Assembly: GCA_021780095.1 (NCBI GenBank)
Contig: JAJXZK010000339.1
Coordinates: 1 to 16,294 of the forward strand
DNA from: Acidobacteriota bacterium
Lineage (GTDB): Bacteria > Acidobacteriota > Terriglobia > Terriglobales > Acidobacteriaceae
Length of the DNA: 16,294 nucleotides
Direction: 5' to 3'
In this document: positions 1-6,633 of the stretch, piece after piece
Layout of the letters: the number at the start of each line of letters is the position of its first letter
Numbering within the stretch: the first letter of the stretch is position 1
Made by a program: the position numbers and the translations under genes
Notes under the pieces: generated by a model
Told to the model about the DNA's origin: nothing
What the model saw: the letters and a program-made list of their open reading frames with translations, nothing else
The model's database searches: none

Positions 1-153
1 GCCTTGCTAGGGAGCCTGCTTATGTTGGCTGGATGTGGAGGCATGCGCTATCTCCAATCAAATGGGACACCGCGCGGCACCTACAGGATCTCGATCACCG
101 GCACGTCGGGCAGTCTCAGCCATACTCAATTTGTTAGGGTAACAGTCAACTAA
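1..153 (+). CDS. 3' end of an acidobacterial-type Ig-like secreted protein (partial)
   Basis: The frame is open from the window edge to a TAA at 151-153 (50 codons), so the start is missing. The visible part has a short hydrophobic run ending in AGCGG and then a beta-rich tail with GTYRISITGTSGSLSHT and VRVTVN at the end. This tail is a signature I know from many large secreted or surface proteins of Acidobacteriota, where it closes arrays of Ig-like or choice-of-anchor domains. Nothing about the ligand or the rest of the protein can be said. The same tail is the best clue to the host lineage. It is followed by about 260 bp without a convincing gene. Confidence 0.6.
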   Translation, partial: ALLGSLLMLAGCGGMRYLQSNGTPRGTYRISITGTSGSLSHTQFVRVTVN

Positions 154-411
154 GAGGAGCCTCGGATGTTTCCTGGTTCTTAGACTTCGTGGGAGACGAG
201 AACAATTGGACGTCACGCGATCACAACATGTGGTACTCTGTACTCGTTCTACCCTAATAACCCGTGTATACACCCGATAAACTGTGTGAAGGCCACCTCC
301 AAGGTGGCCTTTGTTATGTCGCGGTTCCAATCGCCAAATTGAAGAATCAGAACTTTGCCGTCTCAGTGACAGTTTGAATAAGTCTTTGCACCGCAGGAAA
401 GGACGTGTGCT
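154..411. other. Intergenic stretch with no supported gene
   Basis: No frame on either strand shows convincing coding character here. The stretch holds a strong hairpin (289-311, listed separately), a short palindrome GTGTATACAC at 264-273, and presumably the promoter of the small-ORF cassette that starts at 412. I could not pick out clear -35 and -10 boxes. Confidence 0.4.
289..311 (+). terminator. Hairpin, probable transcription terminator
   Basis: A perfect 10-bp stem (AAGGCCACCT, 289-298, with AGGTGGCCTT, 302-311) closes a 3-nt loop and is followed by TGTTATG, so the U-tract is weak. It lies about 135 bp after the stop of the Ig-like gene and 100 bp before the next small ORF. The perfect symmetry makes a role in either direction possible. 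Confidence 0.55.
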
Positions 412-570
412 GTGAAAAGAACACTAAAAAAGCTGACCAAGGAAATCATGGTTCGCACTATGGCGAGAGTGAACGTTGGCCAGCCTAAGCCGACTCTTGC
501 ATTTCAGAACAAGCGGCGCCGGTCCGTTGCCCGACTTGCCGAGAAGGAGCGTCTCGCCCTGGAAGAATAG
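412..570 (+). CDS. Small basic protein, 52 aa, function unknown
   Basis: The frame starts with GTG at 412, preceded at good distance by AGGAAAGG (395-402), and ends with TAG at 568-570. An internal ATG at 448 is possible but has a poorer ribosome site. The product is rich in Lys and Arg (starts VKRTLKKLTKE; later NKRRRSVARLAEKERLALEE) with a helical-looking C-terminus, as in small nucleic-acid-binding or regulatory proteins, but I recognise no family. It is the first of four short-spaced plus-strand ORFs up to 1664. Existence as a gene rests on the ribosome site, spacing and composition. Confidence 0.4.
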   Translation: MKRTLKKLTKEIMVRTMARVNVGQPKPTLAFQNKRRRSVARLAEKERLALEE

Positions 571-613
571 GTCAAGCTCTCACCAGGCGAAATCCGATTT
601 TGGAGGATTCAAA

Positions 614-799
614 ATGAGCAACACGGTTCGCGGCAGAACGGAATGCCCGCAATGCAAGCGGTCTGCTTTGTCGGAATCAAGTATGCGGCACACTGAGCAC
701 CTCTGGATCTGGTGGCTGTTCTGCGGGTACACCAGCGCGAAGTTCGGCACAGTGGACAGTAAAATCGCGGGACATGGAACCATCAGCATCTGGGAATAA
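614..799 (+). CDS. Small zinc-ribbon-like protein, 61 aa
   Basis: ATG at 614 sits 7 nt after a strong Shine-Dalgarno GGAGG (602-606); stop TAA is at 797-799. The N-terminus has a clear CPQC knuckle (residues 11-14), and the middle has WIWWLFCGYTS, which resembles the second knuckle of a zinc ribbon (usually CxxCGY) with its first Cys missing. With three of four ligands it may bind zinc in a dimer, or be a degenerate ribbon. It lies 43 bp after the 52-aa ORF and 18 bp before the next. A longer same-frame extension upstream (to 476) lacks a ribosome site and overlaps the 52-aa ORF. Confidence 0.55.
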   Translation: MSNTVRGRTECPQCKRSALSESSMRHTEHLWIWWLFCGYTSAKFGTVDSKIAGHGTISIWE

Positions 800-817
800 G
801 GACGACCGAAGCCGTGC

Positions 818-952
818 ATGACCTACTACAGTGATAAGGAGGCGGGCGCGTTTGATAAGAGAGTTGAAGAAGAGTTTGACGACCCTGGGTTCAAGCCACA
901 ATGGGCTCGCACCTTGCGCTGGAACCCGAAATTGCAGGATGTCGAATGTTGA
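818..952 (+). CDS. Very small acidic protein, 44 aa, function unknown
   Basis: ATG at 818 to TGA at 950-952. The product starts MTYYSDKEAGAFDKRVEEEF and ends KLQDVEC; it is acidic at first and has a Trp-rich end (QWARTLRWNP). The ORF is in a different frame from the next gene and overlaps its likely start by 14 nt, which suggests translational coupling. It offers a better explanation of 818-938 than extending the next gene upstream to a GTG at 831, because that extension is a low-complexity basic peptide. No family recognised. Confidence 0.4.
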   Translation: MTYYSDKEAGAFDKRVEEEFDDPGFKPQWARTLRWNPKLQDVEC

Positions 953-1664
953 GGAAGTTCTTTCGAAGGGTGTCAGAATTCCTGCCAGCCCTATACCGAA
1001 CCCGCCTCCGCTGCCGGCTTCACCGCCTCGTGTGCGCAACATAAGGACAACGCCGAACGAGCGGTACAAAAGTGATGCGGAACGGGCGAACATGCCCAAA
1101 TCGGCGACCATCCCGCTGGACAACGGGCTGGAGGTGCGATTTTCAAGCAATTACTCGGACGAAGACTCAAAAGGTCTCCGGCTGCAGGAAATCGCCGCCA
1201 CTATCCATACTGTCGACACCCCGGATCCGATCGGCAAAATTTCAATGGTTCTGCTCTTTCCGGACAAGGGATACAACCGAGATATGGATGCAATTGCATG
1301 GGACCTCTTTTCCTGGGAACAGGCGATGTGCGACACGTGTGATGGTCATAGCGAAGAACTCTTGAAAGTGGGAAAGTTCGCTTTGCGCCACACTTTCTTC
1401 ATGTCGGATGACGATTTGATCCAAGGGCCTTTTGGCTATTTGAGCAATTTGGAGATCAACGAGAACTGGCGGGGAAAGAAACTCGGAATTACGGCTGCCC
1501 AGGGGCTCTTCGCGTGGCTGTACAAAACCGCCGATCTCTACCACGTCATCTTGTATCCGGGCATATGGCAAGAGGAAGATGCGGTGAAGAAAACTTTCCG
1601 GAAATATTTCAACGCGATTTCGGTTAAGAGAAGTCCATATTACCTGATCAATCTCTTCCCGTAA
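939..1664 (+). CDS. GNAT-like acetyltransferase, 241 aa
   Basis: The chosen start is ATG at 939 (MSNVEEVLSKG), overlapping the 44-aa ORF by 14 nt; the frame is open from 831. Residues about 15-31 form a Pro-rich stretch (PASPIPNPPPLPASPP), probably a flexible linker. The C-terminal half has the hallmarks of GNAT motif A: a strand with LSNLEINENW, the acyl-CoA loop RGKKLGIT (pattern R/Q-x-x-G-x-G/A, last position relaxed), then the helix AAQGLFAWLYKTA and the strand YHVILYPG. Members of this fold move an acetyl or other acyl group from CoA to amines; the substrate here is unknown. Last gene of the 412-1664 cassette. A GNAT-fold protein without catalysis is also possible. Confidence 0.55.
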   Translation: MSNVEEVLSKGVRIPASPIPNPPPLPASPPRVRNIRTTPNERYKSDAERANMPKSATIPLDNGLEVRFSSNYSDEDSKGLRLQEIAATIHTVDTPDPIGKISMVLLFPDKGYNRDMDAIAWDLFSWEQAMCDTCDGHSEELLKVGKFALRHTFFMSDDDLIQGPFGYLSNLEINENWRGKKLGITAAQGLFAWLYKTADLYHVILYPGIWQEEDAVKKTFRKYFNAISVKRSPYYLINLFP

Positions 1665-1678
1665 CGGGCTCACCAATA

Positions 1679-1711
1679 AGGCGCGCCTATCTGAAGGGGA
1701 GTAGGCGCCTC
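1679..1711 (+). terminator. Hairpin after the GNAT-like gene
   Basis: AGGCG-CG-CCTA (from 1679) can pair with TAGGCGCCT (ending near 1709) around a 13-nt loop with a 2-nt bulge, giving a GC-rich stem soon after the stop at 1664. There is no good T-tract, so termination is plausible but not certain. Confidence 0.4.
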
Positions 1712-1909
1712 GTCTCCAAATGTTAATTCCGACCCGATGTGACCGCCGCCACTGCCACTTCTTTGTGAGGAATGGTGTAGTTGATCTCAGAGGACGAGTG
1801 ATGATTTTCCATCGCAGCACGCAAGATGATTCCGCGGATATTGAGCCAGAATCGGTTTTAATAATGAAGAAGTGGACAGCAGTCAGCTGCTCTGTGATTG
1901 CGGCGGGCA
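1712..1909. other. Stretch between cassette and DUF2293 relic, no supported gene
   Basis: An open frame runs 1720-1919 (+) but has no ribosome site and no recognisable motif, and its end overlaps the DUF2293 start region. I do not call it a gene. The stretch may contain the promoter of the DUF2293 locus. Confidence 0.3.
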
Positions 1910-2388
1910 ATGAAGTATAGTGAGCGGACCGTCGTGGTAGTCCGCTTTAGCCGGTCGCGGAAGCGCTATGAAAGACGTGGCGTCCTCGTCGAAAGCGCGG
2001 CGTTGGACAAGGCCGAGCGGGAGTGTGTGGAAGATGCCGATGAACGGGCCACTGCACGCACGCGGGGGCCGAGCGGCGGCGCAAATAGGACAGCGAGTTG
2101 GTTATTCGTATGTCGAAACAGATCGGGACATTGTTTCCAGGCTGTCCGGCCCACGAACTCGCTGTCATCGCAGAACACACTGCAGTAAGGGGAAGCGACC
2201 GCGTCGGCCGGACGGAGTTAGGCCGGAATCTTGAGGAGCGCGCTTTGACTGCGGCAGTCATCGCCGCGGTTCGCCACAACCACACCGAGTACGACAGCCT
2301 GCTGGCACAGGGAATGGATCGCGCTACAGCACGCCAGAGAGTTGCCGGTAAGATCGAGGAAATCCTGGCCGTGTGGCGCATGCGATGA
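1910..2388 (+). pseudogene. DUF2293 protein gene, broken by frameshift and stop
   Basis: The 5' part (ATG 1910) reads MKYSERTVVVVRFSRSRKRY and continues with AALDKAERECVEDADERATA. The 3' part, in another frame and ending at TGA 2386-2388, reads IGTLFPGCPAHELAVIAEHT, then RVGRTELGRNLEE, AAVIAAVRHNHTEYD, LLAQGMDRATARQRV and a closing EEILAVWR. Both parts fit DUF2293 proteins as I know them (an arginine-rich front and an FPGCP...RVGR...VRHxHTxYD domain). The frames join near the G5 run at 2064-2068, where one missing G would explain the shift, and after that a TAG at 2086-2088 still stands in frame (between AAA and GAC). The domain has no known function. The gene converges on the DUF6880-like gene with a 5-bp gap. 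Confidence 0.65.
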
Positions 2389-2393
2389 GGAGT

Positions 2394-3716
2394 TCAAACT
2401 TTAGCTTTGTTTGCCCACTGCTCTCGCGCCTTATCGAGAAAAGATGACTCCACCCGCGCTCTCTTGCCGGCGATGATTGCCTCGAAGCCTGGCATGAAAG
2501 CGTGCTTGCGGCGATGGTCCCGGCGAACCTCGGCCACCACCGCCCTCCACCGCTCGTCGAGCCCAGCCGCCAGGTAACACCTTCTGCTTTCTTTAAGATT
2601 CGCGAGCGCCTCATAGTAGTACTTGCTCTTTCCGGCAGCTAGAATGCGCACGCACAAGGCGCGAAAGACCTTTGCCGCGACAGCTGGATGCGTCCTGGCA
2701 AGGCTCTTCGCCGCCGGCTCTGTCACATAATGGCTCAATCCCTCCAGTTCGCGGTCGCCGATGCGATTCAGACGTTCCACCAGCCGTTCGATTTCTTTCA
2801 CGCTGAGCCACAACTCGATGAGCGACGCCAAATCGCCTTGCTCGGCCGCAGCCATCGCCTTTTCATGCCATGGAGCGCGCTCGGACTTCGGGACATAGCG
2901 AATAAGCTCTTCGTAGGTAAACTTGCTCGGACGCGCCTGGAACTCGGCCCAGGCCGAGTCCAACGCTTCAGACCCGCGCCCCAGCCTGGACAGCAGGGCG
3001 CGTCGCATTGCGGCGAGCTTGTGGCCGTCGCCTATCTGGAATGGGCCTGCGTTCTCCATTGCGATGCCGCGTTCGAGCCAGGTGAGTGCGTCGTTCGGTT
3101 TGCGTTTTTTCTGAAACATGGTCGCAAGGGCTTCGCAGTCGCTCTGTGTCAGTCCGGTCCGTGCGGTAAGGTCGAGATACTTCTGTATGCTGCGTTGCTG
3201 CGCATAGATGGAGCGGAGGACCTGGCCCCAATGATCGCGGAAATAGGTGCCGACCCGCTCTTCCGGCTTCCCACACGCGGCCTCGAAGCGGACCCGCACT
3301 TGTCGCTCGAAGGCGGCCAGCCCCTCGCGATCCAGCACCTTGACCGCGTCGGACCCAAGTTCGTTGCAGAAACCGTAGTCGTCGTTCTCCATCCATGACA
3401 GAAGGACCTTGGCCGTCGCTTCGCCATCGGCGCCAGCCGCCTGACGCGCTTGAATCCATCCGCAGGCGAGGCCAGCGACAAAATTACCGAACTCCCATTC
3501 CGAGTCAATCTCCTGCGCCTTCAGATTGCAGGCGCCAATAAACGTTTCGTATAAGCGAACCCCCCGTGCGGGCCCGTCAGCCGTCAAAGCGACGATTTTG
3601 CCCTCCACATTGCGCAGACCCGACACGAAATCAGTCTCTTGACTCCAGCCGATGAAGCGCCCCGGTTGCAGGGCCGACTCCATCATTTTTTCTATCGGAT
3701 CGCGGCGCTTGGCCAT
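2394..3716 (-). CDS. DUF6880-like alpha-helical protein, 440 aa
   Basis: ATG at 3716-3714 has an upstream AGGAG about 9 nt away; stop TGA at 2396-2394. The N-terminal part has the pattern I associate with DUF6880: a region ALTADGPARGVRLYETFIGA, later LLSWMENDDYGFCNELGSDA. The rest is nearly all helical, with repeat-like units (LTWLERGIAMENAG, RALLSRLGRGSEALDSAW, PWHEKAMAAAEQGDLASLIE, FRALCVRILAAGKSKYYYEA, NLKESRRCYLAAGL), resembling a TPR-like solenoid. No catalytic motif or membrane segment is visible, so a scaffold or partner role is likely. It is divergent from the SWIM-SNF2 helicase gene, and similar helical tails occur in SWIM-domain proteins, which supports a shared job. Family assignment is from memory and moderate. 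Confidence 0.6.
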   Translation of the reverse strand: MAKRRDPIEKMMESALQPGRFIGWSQETDFVSGLRNVEGKIVALTADGPARGVRLYETFIGACNLKAQEIDSEWEFGNFVAGLACGWIQARQAAGADGEATAKVLLSWMENDDYGFCNELGSDAVKVLDREGLAAFERQVRVRFEAACGKPEERVGTYFRDHWGQVLRSIYAQQRSIQKYLDLTARTGLTQSDCEALATMFQKKRKPNDALTWLERGIAMENAGPFQIGDGHKLAAMRRALLSRLGRGSEALDSAWAEFQARPSKFTYEELIRYVPKSERAPWHEKAMAAAEQGDLASLIELWLSVKEIERLVERLNRIGDRELEGLSHYVTEPAAKSLARTHPAVAAKVFRALCVRILAAGKSKYYYEALANLKESRRCYLAAGLDERWRAVVAEVRRDHRRKHAFMPGFEAIIAGKRARVESSFLDKAREQWANKAKV

Positions 3717-3745
3717 GTTGTACGCTCCTAAGAGGGGACTTCTCC

Positions 3746-3925
3746 ATGCTAATCGAACAGCAGATCGCCGAGCGGCGGGACAGGGCCGCAGCGGAGCAAC
3801 TTAAGATTTTGAAACGACCGTCGGGCCATACGGCGACTACACCGTGGGCCATACGGCGACTACACCGTCAAGTCGGTCAGCGGCCGAACCTATCGGGTGG
3901 CGATTCGCGGCCTTGGTCCCTTTGA
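3746..3925 (+). pseudogene. Original 5' end of the SWIM-SNF2 helicase gene, now out of frame
   Basis: ATG 3746 follows AGAGGGG (about 3731-3737) at a good distance and opens MLIEQQIAERRDRAAAEQLK. It then runs out of frame and stops at TGA 3923-3925. If one base is restored near 3805 and one copy of the 23-bp duplication is removed, the frame continues as DFETTVGPYGDYTVKSVSGR and joins the helicase frame at TYRVAIRG. The coherent peptide shows this is the true N-terminus of the downstream gene. The two lesions together leave the helicase with only a GTG start at 3897. Confidence 0.6.
3823..3868 (+). repeat. Exact 23-bp tandem duplication in the helicase 5' coding region
   Basis: Positions 3823-3845 and 3846-3868 are identical 23-mers (each begins GGGCCATACG and ends CTACACCGT). 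A single copy encodes part of GPYGDYTV in the frame that leads into the SWIM domain. Because 23 is not a multiple of three, the second copy shifts the frame. Such perfect repeats arise and revert by replication slippage. Confidence 0.9.
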
Positions 3926-6212
3926 CAATTACTGCTCCTGCCCGGATTTCGCGATCAATACGCTGGGAACGTGCAAGCATGTCGAAGCAATGCTATTGCG
4001 ACTGCGCCGGCGCCACCAGAAGACCTTGGAGGCTGCGAAGTACAAGCGCACCCGCGCTTCCATCTCTCTTCAGTATGGAAATACGATCGAGGTGCGGCTG
4101 CGCCTGCCCGCTTTGGTCTCGCCAGCGCTGCGAGCGGTCGCTGCGGAACACTTCGATGCAGACGGACTTCTGCGCCGCGAGCGTTACCTGCAATTTGGCG
4201 AGGTGCTGGAAGCTCTTCGGAACGCGGACGGCCACGCGGTCATTTATAGCGACGTTTTGGAGTACATCGACCGAGAAAACGAGCTGGAGGAGGGCCTCGA
4301 ACTGGAACGTAAGCTGCTGGCGAAGCTCAAACGAGGGCAAGATCCGACGGACGGCATCTTGAAGACCAGGTTGCTGCCGTATCAGGCGCAGGGCGCGGTG
4401 TTCGCGGCGTGCCGCGGCCGCGCGGTTCTCGCCGCCGCCGCCGACATGGGCCTGGGCAAGACCGTGCAAGCGCTGGCCATGGTCGAGCTTCTGTGCAAAC
4501 GCCGGGGAATCGAGCGCGTGCTGGTGATCGCGCCGGCCTCGGGCAAATATCAGTGGAAGACGGGAATCGTAAAATTTACAGACCGTTCGGTACAGGTGAT
4601 TGATGGATTGTTGCCGCGGCGGCAGAAGATGTATGCTTCCCCCGCATTTTTCACCCTCACCAGCTATGAACTGGTTCTCAAAGACGTCCGGTATATGCAG
4701 GAACTGAGGCCGGACTTGATCATCCTGGACGAGGCGCAGCGAATTCGCAACTGGGCCACCGCAACCGCGCGCACCATCAAACAATTGAAGAGCCGTTATG
4801 CCCTGGTGCTTACCGGCACGCCGCTCGAAAACAAACTGGAAGAGCTTTTTTCCGTCGTGGAGTTTGTCGATGGCCGCCGGCTCGGCCCAGCATTCCGCTT
4901 CGTGGACGAACACCGCGTAATCGACGAGAAGGGCCGCCTGACAGGCTATCGCGGGCTGGACCGCATTCACGAGCAGTTGGCTCCGGTCCTGCTGCGGCGC
5001 ACGCGGCAGCAGGTGCTGAAGGAACTGCCCGAACGGACCGACCAGATATTCCGTGTGCCGTTGACCCGCCAGCAAGCCGAACCCTATTACGAGCAGAGCG
5101 ATCTGTTGGCGCAGCTCATGCGGAAGTGGGAGCGGCAAGGCTGGCTTTCCGAGATCGACCAAAAACGCATTCTGTGCTGCATTCAAAACATGCGCATGTT
5201 GTGCAACTCGACCTTTCTCTTCGATAAGCAGACCCGTCATTCGCCCAAGCTGCAGGAGTTTCGCGAGATCATGACCGACCTGGCCCAGGGGGAAGAGCGC
5301 AAGGTGGTTGTGTTCAGCGAGTTTGAGCGAATGACCCACCTGGCGGGCGAAGAGCTTCGCAAGCTGGGGATTGGATTCGTCTCACTCCATGGGGGCGTTC
5401 CCTCGCATCAACGCGGCGCATTGATTGAGAAGTTTCGCAACGATCCGGCCTGCAAGGTCTTCCTGTCCACAGATGCTGGAGGAGTAGGGCTCAACCTGCA
5501 AGCCGCTTCCGTGGTGGTCAACTTCGAGCCGCCGTGGAACCCGGCCCGGCTGGAGCAGCGCATCGGACGGGTGCATCGTCTGGGCCAGTTGCGACCCGTG
5601 TATGTGATCCACATGTTGACGTCCGAAAGCATCGAGGAGCGCGTCTGGGAAACGCTGCGCTTGAAAAAGTCACTGTTTGCCGGAGTGTTCGATTCTCCCA
5701 CCGGCGAGGTCAGCTTCGCCAAGCTGGGCCGGAAGACGGTCCTGCAGGCGGTAAAGGAAATTTTCGCGGACCAGCCGGGCAGGCCGAAACCTGGGATTGA
5801 CCATGCTCCTGCCGTACCGGTGGCTGCGATGCAGGTGTCTACTCAGTTGCCCGATTTGGCGGGCGCCCTTATATCCGAGAGCGCGGGCGTTTCGCCAGCA
5901 TCGGGGGCGACGCCGGGAAGTTACGGCATCGAGTTGGCGGCGGCGTCATTCATCGAGGCTGGGATGAGATTCATTGAGTCGATCGCAGCGGGCGGCATCG
6001 CGGGGAGTTCCGATGGTGTATCCGCCAGTCGCTTGCATCAGACGCTGTCCTCGCTCTTTACATGTGACGCGCGCACCAACCGCCCAACATTAACCATTCC
6101 TCTGCCCGCATCCGCGACCCCGGAACGAATCACTGGGGCAATATCGGCCCTTCTAAGCACGTTCGACCAAGCTGCGAGGGCGACGACCACAGGTTTGAAG
6201 AACCAGAGTTGA
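3897..6212 (+). CDS. SWIM zinc-finger SNF2-family helicase, 771 aa (N-terminus damaged)
   Basis: This ATP-dependent SF2 translocase of the Swi2/Snf2 (RapA/HepA-like) group probably moves along or remodels DNA-protein complexes. From the GTG at 3897, the SWIM zinc finger is at residues 13-28 (CSC...TCKH: C13, C15, C26, H28). The first RecA lobe has Walker A ADMGLGKT (182-189), DEAQ box (278-281) and VLTGTPLENKLEEL; the second has LLRRTRQQV, VVVFSEFERM, VSLHGGV, STDAGGVGLNLQAA and arginine-finger motif QRIGRVHRLGQ (from 554). A 150-residue Ala/Ser-rich tail follows, of unknown role. The helicase core looks intact. The GTG has no clear ribosome site, and the real start was ATG 3746, so expression of a working protein is uncertain. 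It is divergent from the DUF6880-like gene. Confidence 0.85.
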   Translation: MAIRGLGPFDNYCSCPDFAINTLGTCKHVEAMLLRLRRRHQKTLEAAKYKRTRASISLQYGNTIEVRLRLPALVSPALRAVAAEHFDADGLLRRERYLQFGEVLEALRNADGHAVIYSDVLEYIDRENELEEGLELERKLLAKLKRGQDPTDGILKTRLLPYQAQGAVFAACRGRAVLAAAADMGLGKTVQALAMVELLCKRRGIERVLVIAPASGKYQWKTGIVKFTDRSVQVIDGLLPRRQKMYASPAFFTLTSYELVLKDVRYMQELRPDLIILDEAQRIRNWATATARTIKQLKSRYALVLTGTPLENKLEELFSVVEFVDGRRLGPAFRFVDEHRVIDEKGRLTGYRGLDRIHEQLAPVLLRRTRQQVLKELPERTDQIFRVPLTRQQAEPYYEQSDLLAQLMRKWERQGWLSEIDQKRILCCIQNMRMLCNSTFLFDKQTRHSPKLQEFREIMTDLAQGEERKVVVFSEFERMTHLAGEELRKLGIGFVSLHGGVPSHQRGALIEKFRNDPACKVFLSTDAGGVGLNLQAASVVVNFEPPWNPARLEQRIGRVHRLGQLRPVYVIHMLTSESIEERVWETLRLKKSLFAGVFDSPTGEVSFAKLGRKTVLQAVKEIFADQPGRPKPGIDHAPAVPVAAMQVSTQLPDLAGALISESAGVSPASGATPGSYGIELAAASFIEAGMRFIESIAAGGIAGSSDGVSASRLHQTLSSLFTCDARTNRPTLTIPLPASATPERITGAISALLSTFDQAARATTTGLKNQS

Positions 6213-6213
6213 G

Positions 6214-6248
6214 CGCCTTAAACACGGCAGGCCTGCAAGGCGGTTTTT
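6214..6248 (+). terminator. Probable terminator after the SNF2 helicase gene
   Basis: CGCCTT (6214-6219) pairs with AAGGCG (6237-6242), and the loop contains a further palindrome GCAGGCCTGC. The stem is followed by GTTTTT (6243-6248). It starts 2 bp after the helicase stop codon. Confidence 0.55.
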
Positions 6249-6354
6249 CCCCGAGTGTTTGAACTCGTCGTAGCAAATGATCGGCCCCTCTTTAGCCGGT
6301 CAAGCGCGTTGACTGACGTCTTGTACTACAGTTGAACCAGATGCAGTGGAGGCT

Positions 6355-6369
6355 TTGTGACCGTCACAA
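6355..6369. promoter_or_regulatory. Perfect 15-nt palindrome, possible operator
   Basis: TTGTGAC-C-GTCACAA is a perfect inverted repeat with a 1-nt centre. It lies about 265 bp before the TOTE-type gene and just before the degenerate ORF. Length and symmetry suit a dimeric repressor or activator. It is not a CRP site, which needs a 6-nt spacer between TGTGA and TCACA (here 3). Confidence 0.45.
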
Positions 6370-6626
6370 CGAGCAGAAACGATGCGATTATGGTTTTGGC
6401 GGTGAGTCTGCGCACCAGCTTTAGGAAAATTCTCAACCGCATGGTTGTCCTTTGAACGAAGGGGCACGCACGCGTTGCCGTCACGCTTGGCGCTCTGCCC
6501 CAAGGATGGCAAACGTCGTTGCGGGCGCTTGCTGAAGAATGTGGGCTGCAGGCTGACATCGCTGCGGTCTTCGACAACGTGCGCAAATTCCTCGAAAACG
6601 TTCTGGTAGGCGGCATGGAGCAGTGA
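6357..6626 (+). pseudogene. Degenerate small ORF directly upstream of the TOTE-type gene
   Basis: In one frame, 6456-6626 reads like real protein: TKGHARVAVTLGALPQGWQT and then LAEECGLQADIAAVFDNVRK, FLENVLVGGMEQ and TGA at 6624-6626. The TGA at 6453-6455 interrupts the frame after MVVL (ATG 6441), and no good start follows except a TTG at 6519. The stop lies 7 bp before the ATG of the AEP-helicase gene, a spacing typical of an operon partner. I do not recognise the family. It could be a broken partner gene, a short gene with a TTG start, or chance. Confidence 0.35.
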
Positions 6627-6633
6627 GCCGGAG

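Larger units (their letters stand above)
6249..6633. other. Gap before the TOTE-type gene: palindrome and ORF relic only
   Basis: No intact gene is supported in this 385-bp gap. It holds the 15-nt palindrome at 6355-6369 and the degenerate frame 6357-6626 (both listed separately). It should also hold the promoter of the TOTE-type gene, which I could not locate. Confidence 0.4.

Noticed and set aside
677..1910. Minus-strand open frames opposite the small-ORF cassette (157 and 222 aa)
   Set aside because: The plus-strand ORFs have ribosome sites and a GNAT motif; the minus frames have neither.
3993..5339. 448-aa open frame on the minus strand inside the SNF2 gene
   Set aside because: It is the complement of a GC-rich helicase gene with clear motifs; its protein has no family features and is rich in Gln, Leu and His as expected of a shadow.
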